A DNA stretch of 64,000 nucleotides from Rubrivivax sp. (GTDB lineage: Bacteria; Pseudomonadota; Gammaproteobacteria; Burkholderiales; Burkholderiaceae_C). The DNA is taken from NCBI GenBank assembly GCA_019635285.1, contig JAHBZS010000005.1:62001-126000 (forward strand). Reading direction: 5' to 3'. Below are positions 34,003 to 42,604 of this stretch, piece after piece. Each line of letters begins with the position of its first letter. The stretch's first letter is position 1. Below the pieces are notes generated by a model. The model was not told the DNA's origin and made no database searches. It saw nothing but the letters and a program-made list of their open reading frames with translations. The position numbers and the translations under genes were made by a program.

Positions 34003-35318
34003 TCTGGTGGCAGACGCTGCTGCTGCTGTTCAGCGCACTCACCGCGCTGCTGATGCTGGGCCTGCCGGTGGGCTTCGCCTTCCTGGGCGTCAACCTGGTG
34101 GGGGCGCTGTTCTACCTGGGCGGCGAGCCGGGGCTGATGCAGGTAGTGCGCAACGGCGTCGCCTCGGTCACCAGCTTCTCGCTGACGCCGATCCCCTTCT
34201 TCGTGCTGATGGGCGAGGTGCTGTTCCACACCGGCGTGGCGATGAAGGCCATCGACGCCTTCGACCCGCTGATCTCGCGCGTGCCCGGCCGGCTGTCGGT
34301 GATCGCCATCGTCGCCGGCACGGTGTTCTCGGCGATCTCCGGCTCGACCATCGCCACCACCGCGCTGCTGGGCGGGCTGCTGCTGCCGCAGATGCTCAAG
34401 CGCGGCTACGAGCCGGGCATGGCGATGGGCCCGATCATGGCCATCGGCGGCGTGGACATGCTCATCCCGCCGTCGGCCTTGACGGTGCTGCTGGGCAGCC
34501 TGGCCGGCATCTCGATCACCGGGCTGCTGGTGGCCGGCGTGCTGCCGGGCCTGCTGCTGTCGGCGCTGTTCGTCGGCTACATCGTCATGCGCTGCAGCCT
34601 CAACCCCGCGCTGGCGCCGCGCTTCGAGCAGCAAAGCGTGGTCGGCTGGGCGCGCTGGCGCGCGTTGCTGCTGTACGTGACGCCGCTGGTCGGCATCTTC
34701 GTCGTCGTCGTCGTGGCCATGTCGGCAGGCTGGGCCACGCCCACCGAATCGGCAGCCATCGGCGCGCTGGCCACGGTGGCGGTGTGCGTGGCCTACCGCT
34801 CGCTGAGCTGGCGCGCGCTGCTGGACGCGCTGCGCGGCACCGCGGCCATCTCGGGGATGATCCTGTTCATCATCATCGGGGCGACCACCTTCTCGCAGAT
34901 CCTCAGCTTCTCGGGCGGCACCAACGGGCTGGTGACGCTGGTGCGCGATTCGGGCCTGTCGGCCTTCGGCGTGCTGCTGGTGATGATGGCCATCCTGCTG
35001 GTGCTGGGCTGCTTCATCGACCAGGTGAGCACGATGCTCATCACCTTGCCGTTCTACATGCCACTGGTGCAGCACTACGGTTTCGACCCGCTGTGGTTCG
35101 GCGTGATGTACCTGATCTGCATGCAGCTGGGCCTGCTGACGCCGCCCTTCGGCATGCTGCTGTTCACCATGCGCAGCGTCGCGCCGCCGCACATCAGCAC
35201 GCGCCAGATCTACGCGGCGGTGACGCCGTACGTGGTCTTCGGCATGCTGATGCTGGCCGCCGTGATGGCCGTGCCCGGGCTGGCCACCTGGCTGCCCCAA
35301 TGGTTACTGGCAAAGTAG
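33999..35318 (+). CDS. TRAP transporter large membrane subunit, DctM type
   Basis: 439 residues with about 12 hydrophobic segments. Family motifs are SFSLTPIPFFVLMGEVLFHTG, FSAISGSTIATTALLGGLLLPQMLKRGY, IPPSALTVLLGSLAGIS and the second-half repeat GCFIDQVSTMLITLPFYMPL. ATGA overlap with dctQ. This is the ion-coupled translocation channel. It is the last clearly coupled gene of the operon that starts at iorA; the next gene is 24 bp on and may be read through. Confidence 0.94.
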   Translation: MIWWQTLLLLFSALTALLMLGLPVGFAFLGVNLVGALFYLGGEPGLMQVVRNGVASVTSFSLTPIPFFVLMGEVLFHTGVAMKAIDAFDPLISRVPGRLSVIAIVAGTVFSAISGSTIATTALLGGLLLPQMLKRGYEPGMAMGPIMAIGGVDMLIPPSALTVLLGSLAGISITGLLVAGVLPGLLLSALFVGYIVMRCSLNPALAPRFEQQSVVGWARWRALLLYVTPLVGIFVVVVVAMSAGWATPTESAAIGALATVAVCVAYRSLSWRALLDALRGTAAISGMILFIIIGATTFSQILSFSGGTNGLVTLVRDSGLSAFGVLLVMMAILLVLGCFIDQVSTMLITLPFYMPLVQHYGFDPLWFGVMYLICMQLGLLTPPFGMLLFTMRSVAPPHISTRQIYAAVTPYVVFGMLMLAAVMAVPGLATWLPQWLLAK

Positions 35319-35342
35319 CGCCTGAAACTCAGCGGAGACCCC

Positions 35343-36536
35343 ATGGCTACCAGGAAGACCCCCAGCAAAACCACCACGGCGCCGGCCAAGGCACGACCCG
35401 CCGCCCGCAAGACCACCCCCCAGACCGCCGCGAAGAGCCCGGCGAAGGCGCCCGCGAAGGCACGCGCCAAGGCCCCGGTGGCCGCCGCGCCGGCGGCCGA
35501 GGCGCCAGCGCGCAAGACGCCACGGCGCCCGCCCTCGGTGGTCAAGACCGTCGCCAAGGTCATCGAAAGCAGCCCCGTCGGGCAAGCCGGCGCCGTCGCC
35601 AACGCCGTGCTGCGCACGCGCCGCGCCGGCCAGCTGAGCCGACGCGTGCGCAACAAGATCATCGTCGTCACCGGCGCCACCTCCGGCATCGGGCAGGACA
35701 GCGCGTTGAAGCTGGCCGCGGCCGGCGCCACCGTCATCCTGGCGGCGCGCACGCCGTCCAAGCTGGACGAAACCGTGGAGCGCATCCGCGCCGACGGCGG
35801 CAAGGCCTTCGCCTACGCCTGCGACATCTCCGACATGGCCGACTGCGACCGCTTCGTCGCCAAGGTGCTGGCCGAGCACCGCCACGTCGACATCCTGATC
35901 AACAACGCGGGGCGCTCGATCCGCCGTTCGGTGAAGTTCTCCTTCGACCGCTTCCACGACTTCGAGCGCACCATGCAGCTCAACTACTTCGGCGCGCTGA
36001 AGCTGATCTTCGGCTTTGCGCCGGTGATGCTGGAGCGCAAGGCCGGGCACATCATCAACATCAGCTCCATCGGCGTGCTGGCCAGCCCGCCGCGCTTTTC
36101 GGCCTATGTCGCGTCGAAGGCCGCGCTGGATGCGTTCTCGTGGTGCGCGGCGCCCGAGTTCGCCGACAGCAACGTGCGCTTCACCACCATCAACATGCCG
36201 CTGGTGCGCACGCCGATGATCGCGCCGACCAAGCTGTATGACGCCTTCCCCACACTGTCGCCGGACGAAGCGGCCGAGCTGGTGATGACCGCGGTGATCG
36301 ACAAGCCCAAGCGCGTGGCCACCGGCCTGGGCCTGGCCGGCGCGGTGGCGCAGGCCGTGGCGCCTGGCGTCAGCGAGTTCGTGCTGAACCAGGCCTACCG
36401 GCTGTTCCCCGACTCGGCGGCGGCGCGCGGACTGAGCGACGAAGAAGCCGCGGCCGAGATGGCCAAGGTGCCGAAGTCGCCGGTGGACATGGCGCGCAAG
36501 CTGTTCGCGCAGGTCTTCAACGGCGTGCACTGGTAG
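35343..36536 (+). CDS. SDR with a histone H1-like basic N-terminal extension
   Basis: 397 residues. The first 65 are Lys/Ala/Pro-rich, with repeats such as AKAPAKARAKAP and KTPRRPP, like bacterial histone H1-type tails (AlgP/Hc1-like). A short amphipathic linker follows (VVKTVAKVIESSPVGQAGAV), then a complete SDR domain: TGATSGIG, NNAG, catalytic Ser (NISSIGV) and Tyr-X3-Lys (SAYVASKAA). The C-terminal 100 residues (KPKRVATGLGLAGAVAQAVAP, then VLNQAYRLFPDSAAARG) resemble acyl-CoA reductase-type SDRs of mycobacteria. A basic tail of this kind normally binds DNA or polyanions, so its presence on an oxidoreductase is unusual. It follows dctM by 24 bp, with CGGAG before the ATG. Confidence 0.82.
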   Translation: MATRKTPSKTTTAPAKARPAARKTTPQTAAKSPAKAPAKARAKAPVAAAPAAEAPARKTPRRPPSVVKTVAKVIESSPVGQAGAVANAVLRTRRAGQLSRRVRNKIIVVTGATSGIGQDSALKLAAAGATVILAARTPSKLDETVERIRADGGKAFAYACDISDMADCDRFVAKVLAEHRHVDILINNAGRSIRRSVKFSFDRFHDFERTMQLNYFGALKLIFGFAPVMLERKAGHIINISSIGVLASPPRFSAYVASKAALDAFSWCAAPEFADSNVRFTTINMPLVRTPMIAPTKLYDAFPTLSPDEAAELVMTAVIDKPKRVATGLGLAGAVAQAVAPGVSEFVLNQAYRLFPDSAAARGLSDEEAAAEMAKVPKSPVDMARKLFAQVFNGVHW

Positions 36537-36600
36537 CGCCGCGCCAAGGGCCCGCCCGTTTTTTTGGCGGCCCACCGCCGCGGTCCGCGCCCGAGCTCAC

Positions 36601-36996
36601 ATGAACGCCCAGACACGTGCCCTCATCGACGAAGCCGCCCAGGGCTCCAACCAGGGCTGCCTGCACTTCGGCCAGGTCATCGGCCTGCTGGTGCAGGCCG
36701 GCGTCGAGGCCTACAGCGTCGACTACCGCGCCCGGCGCAGCACCTACTACCTGCCGGAAGGCGCGACGCTGGACGTCGACACGCCGATGCCCGACGTGGC
36801 CATCGCGCCGGACTTCGACGCCACGGCGCTGCGCGCCGCGATCCGCGGCGCGCAGCAGGGCGTGGTGATGTACCCGCAGTTCAAGGCGCTGTCGCGGCAG
36901 GCGGGCTGCGTCGGCTACACGGTCTGGATCGCCGGGCGGCACGTCAGCTACTTCGGCCGCCAGGGCGAAACTCACGTCGAGCGCTTCCCCGACTGA
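36601..36996 (+). CDS. DUF1398 family protein (YbcV-like)
   Basis: 131 residues. CLHFGQVIGLLVQAGVEAYSVDY, RSTYYLPEGATL, YPQFKALSRQAGCVGYTVWI and the C-terminal HVSYFGRQGETHVERFP match the DUF1398 layout (E. coli YbcV), whose hallmark is the final YxGR.G..HVE.FP. Cytosolic, function unknown. It lies alone between the SDR gene and the convergent six-gene operon. The 64 bp before it contain a T7 run but no convincing terminator. Confidence 0.85.
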   Translation: MNAQTRALIDEAAQGSNQGCLHFGQVIGLLVQAGVEAYSVDYRARRSTYYLPEGATLDVDTPMPDVAIAPDFDATALRAAIRGAQQGVVMYPQFKALSRQAGCVGYTVWIAGRHVSYFGRQGETHVERFPD

Positions 36997-37037
36997 GCCG
37001 CCGGCCGGGCCGGGCGTCCGCCCCCCGGCGCGCGGCG

Positions 37038-37589
37038 TCAGCCCGAATCGTCGTCGACGATCTTCAGCACCGACGCCGGCTTGAGGTTGAACTTCAGCAC
37101 GCTCACGCTCTGCACGCCCAGCGCGCTGGCCGGCAGCTGGGTGATGTGCAGGCCGTCCTGCACGTCGATGCCGCCGCGCACTTCCACCTCCACGCTGTCC
37201 ACCAGCATGCCGCTGGTCTTCTGGCTCAGCACGTCGGCATTGATGCGGTCCACGTTGACCTTGAACTGGCTGACCAGGTCCTGCACGCCGATCTTCGGCG
37301 GGCTGGTCTGCAGCAGCTTCAGCTTCTCGGACAGGTCCTGCAGGCGGCCGGCCTGGCTGGCCAGTTCCTTGCGCGCCGCGTCCAGTTCGGCGCTGCGGCT
37401 GGCCAGCGCCTTCTGCGCCTCGGCGGCGCGCTGCGACAGTTCCGTGTTCACGCTGGCCAGGCGGTCGATCTCGGTGTCGCGCACCTTCACCGCAGCCACC
37501 GCTTCGTTGAACTTGGCGCGCACCAGCTCGGGCTTCTGCAGCGTGGCGTCGTCCAGCTTCCCCGGATCGAAGGGCACGAAAGTGGCCAT
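37038..37589 (-). CDS. Coiled-coil protein of unknown function, last gene of the paralogue operon
   Basis: 183 residues. Residues 25-95 form a heptad-rich coiled coil (DTEIDRLASVNTELSQRAAE onward to LQDLSEKLKLLQ). The C-terminal 85 residues are a beta-rich domain (PPKIGVQDLVSQFKVNVDRI, then VDSVEVEVRGGIDVQDGLHI) ending VLKFNLKPASVLKIV. This tail echoes the S-X-L-K/R-X-X-X-K/V-P pattern that ends the three paralogues upstream. AGGAGA is 5 bp before the ATG. There is no signal peptide or membrane segment. I do not recognise a family. It probably assembles with the products of the genes at 37617-40979. Confidence 0.7.
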   Translation of the reverse strand: MATFVPFDPGKLDDATLQKPELVRAKFNEAVAAVKVRDTEIDRLASVNTELSQRAAEAQKALASRSAELDAARKELASQAGRLQDLSEKLKLLQTSPPKIGVQDLVSQFKVNVDRINADVLSQKTSGMLVDSVEVEVRGGIDVQDGLHITQLPASALGVQSVSVLKFNLKPASVLKIVDDDSG

Positions 37590-37616
37590 GGTCTTCTCCT
37601 GCGGGCGGCGGCTTGG

Positions 37617-37988
37617 TCAGGCGCCCGTGTGCGGCGGCACGGGCACGATGCGCAGCTTCAGCGTGCTGCTGCCTTCGGCGGAGAAGCCCAGCACGTTGCG
37701 GTACTTGGTGTTGAAGGGCGCCAGGTACATGCGCGCCGGGCCGGCCGGCTGCGTCTTCTCGAAGTGCAGCGCCATCTTCATTTCCACGCTGGCCTCGGGA
37801 ATCTGGTACCAGGTGACCTGGTAGCCCAGCGCCTGCAACTCGGGGTGCTCGGCGGCCAGGCGGGCCTGGTTGTCGATGGCGGCGGCGTCCAGCGCGCGCT
37901 GCGCATCGGCCACGCTGGCGCCGATCTCGCGCACCATCGTGGCCAGCGGCGAGATCAGCACTTCGTTCATGTTCACGTCGGTGGCCAT
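37617..37988 (-). CDS. Unknown protein, shortest of three AEGSS-tail paralogues
   Basis: 123 residues, with AGGAG 5 bp before the ATG and 27 bp between it and the coiled-coil gene. The N-terminal helix SPLATMVREIGASVADAQRA then LDAAAI aligns with DVPIADMVRDLAGAVAEGQLALD and DVPFPDMIYKMANAIAQGQR in the genes at 38030 and 40332. The middle strand YQIPEASVEMKMALHFEKT corresponds to FTEALIEVKLSVTL / FTESLIEVRISISH. The end is GFSAEGSSTLKLRIVPVPPH. It is therefore a shortened version of the same fold: helix, beta segment and an AEGSS...PVP tail. It is cytosolic by sequence, function unknown. Confidence 0.75.
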   Translation of the reverse strand: MATDVNMNEVLISPLATMVREIGASVADAQRALDAAAIDNQARLAAEHPELQALGYQVTWYQIPEASVEMKMALHFEKTQPAGPARMYLAPFNTKYRNVLGFSAEGSSTLKLRIVPVPPHTGA

Positions 37989-38029
37989 GGGGGCTCCTGT
38001 GTCGGGCTGCGGGCGCCGGATGCTCTGCG

Positions 38030-38620
38030 CTAGCGCTCGGTGCGCGTCACCACCGGCGGGTTGACCAGGGCATTCACCGTCACCACGTCGGGCGCCAGGC
38101 GCACCGGTGCGGGCACGGGTTTCATGGTCACGCGCAGCAGGCTGGAGCCTTCGGCGGTGTGCGTGTAGGTGCTGGCATTGCGGAAGTTCACCGGCGCGGC
38201 GAAGGCCATGATGCTGCGCTTGCTGAAACCGGGGCGCGTGCTGGTCTGCACCGTGCCGGCTTCCTTGAGGGTCACCGACAGCTTCACCTCGATCAGCGCT
38301 TCGGTGAACTGGTAGAAGGTGGGCAGCAGCCCGGCCTGCAGCAGCGTGGTCTTCACCGGCGTGGTCGGCTGCTGCGTCACGCTGACGCCGGCCACGGCCA
38401 CGTTCTGCCCGTTGACGACGACGTTGCTGTTGTTCGGCGCGATGACCTCCACCACCTCGGGAATCAGGTCGATGGCGTTGGCCTGGTCGGCCAGGAACTT
38501 CAGCGTGTCGATCGACGCGCGGTCCAGCGCCAGCTGGCCTTCGGCCACGGCGCCAGCCAGGTCGCGCACCATGTCGGCGATGGGGACGTCCAGCAGTTCT
38601 TGTCCGATGGCCATGGCCAT
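38030..38620 (-). CDS. Unknown protein, AEGSS-tail paralogue
   Basis: 196 residues. Two Met codons (38620 and 38614) follow GAGGAG, and the first is chosen. It starts MAMAIGQELLDVPIADMVRD, nearly the same opening as the gene at 40332 (MSIGQELLDVPFPDMIYKM). It then has LLQAGLLPTFYQFTEALIEV and ends with YTHTAEGSSLLRVTMKPVP followed by a V-T-V-N-A-L-V-N-P-P tail. A variable loop (VVVNGQNVAVAGVSVTQQ) replaces the longer Ser/Gly-rich loop of the paralogue. The repeated use of LLPTFYQFTE.LIEV suggests a packing interface. No export signal. Function unknown. Confidence 0.75.
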   Translation of the reverse strand: MAMAIGQELLDVPIADMVRDLAGAVAEGQLALDRASIDTLKFLADQANAIDLIPEVVEVIAPNNSNVVVNGQNVAVAGVSVTQQPTTPVKTTLLQAGLLPTFYQFTEALIEVKLSVTLKEAGTVQTSTRPGFSKRSIMAFAAPVNFRNASTYTHTAEGSSLLRVTMKPVPAPVRLAPDVVTVNALVNPPVVTRTER

Positions 38621-38637
38621 GCTCCTCGAGGGTTGCG

Positions 38638-40311
38638 TCAAGCAGCCGGTGGTCCGTCGCCGGTCGGCGGCTGCAGGCTGTGGAACAGCGCGCGCTGCCA
38701 GGCCAGCTGCCAGCGGTCGGGAAGTAGGCGCGCGCTGCGCGTCCGTTCGGGTCCGGGCGACATGGCGGCTGCGTCGCACCGCGCCAGCCAGCCGATGCCG
38801 CCCTGCTGGCACAGGCGCATCAGGCGGTCGTCGGCCAGCGGATGCCGCGGGTTGGGCTGCCAGCCGTCCAGCAGCAGCGGCGCGCGCAGGCCCCCGGCCA
38901 GGCCCGGCGCACGCGGGGCCTGCGGGCGCACGGCGTCCCACAGCAGGCCGACGCGTGGGTCCGGCAGCGAGGCGCAGGCGCTGCGCGCCGACTCCAGCGG
39001 CAGCCACACGCAGGCCGCCGGGTGCCATGCGCGCAACGCCAGCAGGGCCCGCAGCAGCTTGTCGGCCAGGCGTTCGCGCCCCAGCAACGCGAACATCACC
39101 GCGCTGTGCCCGGCATAGCGGCGCGCCAGCTTCAGATGGTGACCGTGCAGCCACAGGCGGGCGTCGACGCGCAGCAAGCTGTAGGCGCCGGCCTCGGCCA
39201 GCGCGGCGATGGTCTCGTCCAGCCGCGCCAGGGCCGCGGGCGTGAGTTGCGCCACGACGCGCAGCGGCAGCGACACGCAGCGCTGGCCGGCGGGCACGCC
39301 GGCCATCAGCGCCTGAAGGTCGCACGGCGCGCCGTCGCCTTCACTGCGCAGGCCGATCAGACGCAGCGGCTGGCCGCGGCTGTCGACCAGCGCGCCGGCG
39401 CGGATGGACAACCAAGGCAAGGTCGACGCCGACACCGCCGACGCGCGCGTCCGGGCCGCACCCAGCGCGCGGGTCGCGGCCGGCTTCGCCACCTGGCGCG
39501 CAGGCGGCAGGGCGCCTGCACAACCATCTGCGCCCGCGCCACCGCCTGCGCGCGGGCCGGCCCGGGCGGCGGGGCGGGCGCTGTGTAGGCCGCGTGCCCG
39601 CGCCATGGCTGGGTGGCGCGGCAGGGTGCCGGGCCGTTCGGATGGCGCACCGTGCCTCCTCTTGCTCGACAGGCGCACGCGTCGGGGACGACCGGTCGCG
39701 TGGCGGGGGCGTCGGGCGCACGGTGGACGGGCGCGCGGCGGGCAGGCGGTCGATGATGGGCTTCGCTCGCTCAGGGCGACCGCGCGGCGCCGGCGCGGTA
39801 GGCCGCCCGGGTCGGTCGGCGCGTCCGGCAACATCAACGTGCGGCGCGGTCGGCAGATCTGCTGGCGTCTGGGCTGCTCCGGCCGCAAGGGCTGGGCGGG
39901 AGCCGCCGGCTGCCGCTGCGCGGCGCGCGGTCGGCGCGCGAGCGCCGTGACCGTGCGGGCAGCGCAGGCCGGTGACGCGTGGCGCGGTCGCGCGCCGTGG
40001 TTGCCGGCGGATCGGTGGCGGCACACCGGGCCTGGGCCGGCGGGGTCGCCGGCCGGTGCAGGGCCCTGCCGCGGCATGGCGGTACGTGCGGCCGGCGCCA
40101 GTGGTTTGCGCGACGCGCGTTCCGGCAGCGGCCGCGGCGGCGGCGCGCGCCCCCGCTCCATCGCGGAGCGTTCGCGCGGGCCACCCGCCTTGCGCGTCTC
40201 GTCGTTTGCCGCCTCACGCCCTTGCGCCAGCTCGCGCTGGCGCTGCAGCTGCCGCGCGCGTGCACGCTGCTGCCGCGCCTGCGCGCTGCGTGCCGATCGA
40301 GGCTTGGCCAT
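38638..40311 (-). CDS. Unknown protein: basic Pro/Arg/Ala-rich N-terminus, possible TIM-barrel-like C-terminal domain
   Basis: 557 residues from ATG 40311. The first 60 residues are Q/R/A-rich helix (AKPRSARSAQARQQRARARQ). Residues 60-300 are low-complexity Pro/Arg/Ala sequence, where the reading frame is hard to prove because other frames are also open. From about residue 305 the sequence becomes protein-like: LPWLSIRAGALVDSRGQPLR, CVSLPLRVVAQLTPAALARL, AEAGAYSLLRVDARLWLHGH and GLLWDAVRPQAPRAPG. GALVDSRGQPLRLIG resembles the N-terminal strand of GH5-type barrels, but no catalytic N-E-P is seen. It is embedded between two paralogue genes, 17 and 20 bp from its neighbours. A frameshift in the middle cannot be excluded. 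Confidence 0.5.
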   Translation of the reverse strand: MAKPRSARSAQARQQRARARQLQRQRELAQGREAANDETRKAGGPRERSAMERGRAPPPRPLPERASRKPLAPAARTAMPRQGPAPAGDPAGPGPVCRHRSAGNHGARPRHASPACAARTVTALARRPRAAQRQPAAPAQPLRPEQPRRQQICRPRRTLMLPDAPTDPGGLPRRRRAVALSERSPSSTACPPRARPPCARRPRHATGRPRRVRLSSKRRHGAPSERPGTLPRHPAMARARGLHSARPAARAGPRAGGGAGADGCAGALPPARQVAKPAATRALGAARTRASAVSASTLPWLSIRAGALVDSRGQPLRLIGLRSEGDGAPCDLQALMAGVPAGQRCVSLPLRVVAQLTPAALARLDETIAALAEAGAYSLLRVDARLWLHGHHLKLARRYAGHSAVMFALLGRERLADKLLRALLALRAWHPAACVWLPLESARSACASLPDPRVGLLWDAVRPQAPRAPGLAGGLRAPLLLDGWQPNPRHPLADDRLMRLCQQGGIGWLARCDAAAMSPGPERTRSARLLPDRWQLAWQRALFHSLQPPTGDGPPAA

Positions 40312-40331
40312 GACGGCCGCCGCTCGCCGCG

Positions 40332-40979
40332 TCAGGCGCCGAAGCTCACCTTGGGTGGCGTCAGGGTCGCGTCCACGGTGATGATGCGCGGGATGATGCG
40401 CGGCGGTGGCGGCACCGGCTTCAAGGTGGTGCGCAACAGGCTGGAGCCTTCGGCCGAGTAGTCGTAGGTCGAACTGCTCTTGTAGTTGACGTGCGAGGCG
40501 AAGGTCGTGCTCACCGAGGTCGACCCGCCAAAGCCGAACAGGCCGCCGTGCGCTTCGGCCTCGGTGCTGATCTCGAACTCGGCGCCGGCCTCGAACTCGC
40601 TCGACGACGAACTGCGGTGGCTGATGGAGATGCGCACCTCGATCAGCGACTCGGTGAACTGGTAGAAGGTGGGCAGCAGGCCGGCCTGCATCAGCGTCAT
40701 GTCCACCGCCTTGGCGGTTTCGGTGCGCACCGCGATGGTCTCCACGTCGCCGGTGTCGGCGCCGGGCAGCGCGACGCCGGCCTCCAGCGTGTCGGAGATC
40801 TTCTTCTTCTCGACGATCTCGTAAATGTCCGGAATGACCTTGACCTTGGCCTTGGCCAACGCGCGCGCGGTGTCCAGCGACGCCTTGTCCAGCTTGCGCT
40901 GGCCCTGGGCGATGGCGTTGGCCATCTTGTAGATCATGTCCGGGAAGGGGACGTCCAGCAGTTCCTGACCGATGCTCAT
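40332..40979 (-). CDS. Unknown protein, longest AEGSS-tail paralogue
   Basis: 215 residues with AGAGGTGA before the ATG. Layout: helix MSIGQELLDVPFPDMIYKMA, a Lys-rich helix (AKAKVKVIPDIYEIVEKKK), the shared strand block LMQAGLLPTFYQFTESLIEV, and a Ser/Glu/Gly-rich loop (HRSSSSSEFEAGAEFEIST, then AHGGLFGFGGSTSVSTTF). The tail is YDYSAEGSSLLRTTLKPVP with PPPRIIPRIITVDATLTPP. It shares start, centre and end with the gene at 38030, and start and end with that at 37617. The pattern is somewhat like DUF2589-type proteins, but I could not confirm this. First of the paralogues in operon order. Confidence 0.75.
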   Translation of the reverse strand: MSIGQELLDVPFPDMIYKMANAIAQGQRKLDKASLDTARALAKAKVKVIPDIYEIVEKKKISDTLEAGVALPGADTGDVETIAVRTETAKAVDMTLMQAGLLPTFYQFTESLIEVRISISHRSSSSSEFEAGAEFEISTEAEAHGGLFGFGGSTSVSTTFASHVNYKSSSTYDYSAEGSSLLRTTLKPVPPPPRIIPRIITVDATLTPPKVSFGA

Positions 40980-40982
40980 GGT

Positions 40983-41396
40983 TCACCTCTGCGAAGGTTG
41001 GGTGCGGATGCTCACGCCGGTGGCGCTGGCGGGGTCGTGAAGCGCTGGCCGGTGCCAGACCAGCGGGCGATGGCGCGGGCCCGCCGCCTGCGCCGTGGAA
41101 GCTGTGGGTTCGCGCGTAGCCAGTTGCGCGGCGACGTTGGTGGCGAACAGATGGCGCAGCTTGTGCGCGGCCGCGCCCTGGGGGTCGAGGCTCAAGCCCC
41201 CGCAGAAGGCCACCGCCTCGTGGCGCCGGAACAGCGGCAGCCATTGCTCGTCGAAGGCGGCGATCAGCGCCTCGCGGCCTGCGGCCATCAGCACGAAGCC
41301 GCCCACGCCGTGCACCAGGTCGGCGATGTCGTCGCGCACCGCGTCGTCGTCGCAGTGGCTGGCCTGCAGGCTGACGAGGAAGATCTGATGGGCCAA
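40983..41396 (-). CDS. Small protein with TTG start, first gene of the unknown operon
   Basis: 137 residues starting at TTG 41396, supported by a perfect GGAGG 6 bp upstream; no ATG is near the beginning of the conserved-looking part. Residues 1-92 look globular (QIFLVSLQASHCDDDAVRDD, VHGVGGFVLMAAGREALIAA, RRHEAVAFCGGLSLDPQGAA). The rest is a Pro/His/Thr-rich tail. It ends 3 bp before the next start. The use of TTG suggests deliberately low translation relative to the downstream genes. Not recognised. No clear sigma70 promoter was found in the 180 bp upstream (41397-41577), which it shares with the divergent acuI gene. Confidence 0.6.
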   Translation of the reverse strand: MAHQIFLVSLQASHCDDDAVRDDIADLVHGVGGFVLMAAGREALIAAFDEQWLPLFRRHEAVAFCGGLSLDPQGAAAHKLRHLFATNVAAQLATREPTASTAQAAGPRHRPLVWHRPALHDPASATGVSIRTQPSQR

Positions 41397-41577
41397 GGCG
41401 CGCCTCCGTCGGGGCTGGTGCCATGCTGCGCGATCCGGGCCCGGGGAACATACCTACAACTAGGGAGCGCGCGGCCACGTCGTAGGGGTCGCCGGTGCGC
41501 TGCCGGCGGGGGCTCGCCGCACCCGCACGATGGCCGGGGCATACTTTGAAGCTGCCCTTCGGAACATGGAGCACCCG

Positions 41578-42564
<987 letters not shown>

Positions 42565-42604
42565 AGGCTGGCGCGCGCCGGAGCCCGCTCACGCGGCGCA
42601 GGTC

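Noticed and set aside
36545-36572. GGGCCCGCC, a T7 run and GGCGGCCC after the H1-SDR gene looked like a terminator
   Set aside because: The T-run is in the loop, not after the stem, and one arm has a bulge; no canonical intrinsic terminator can be drawn.
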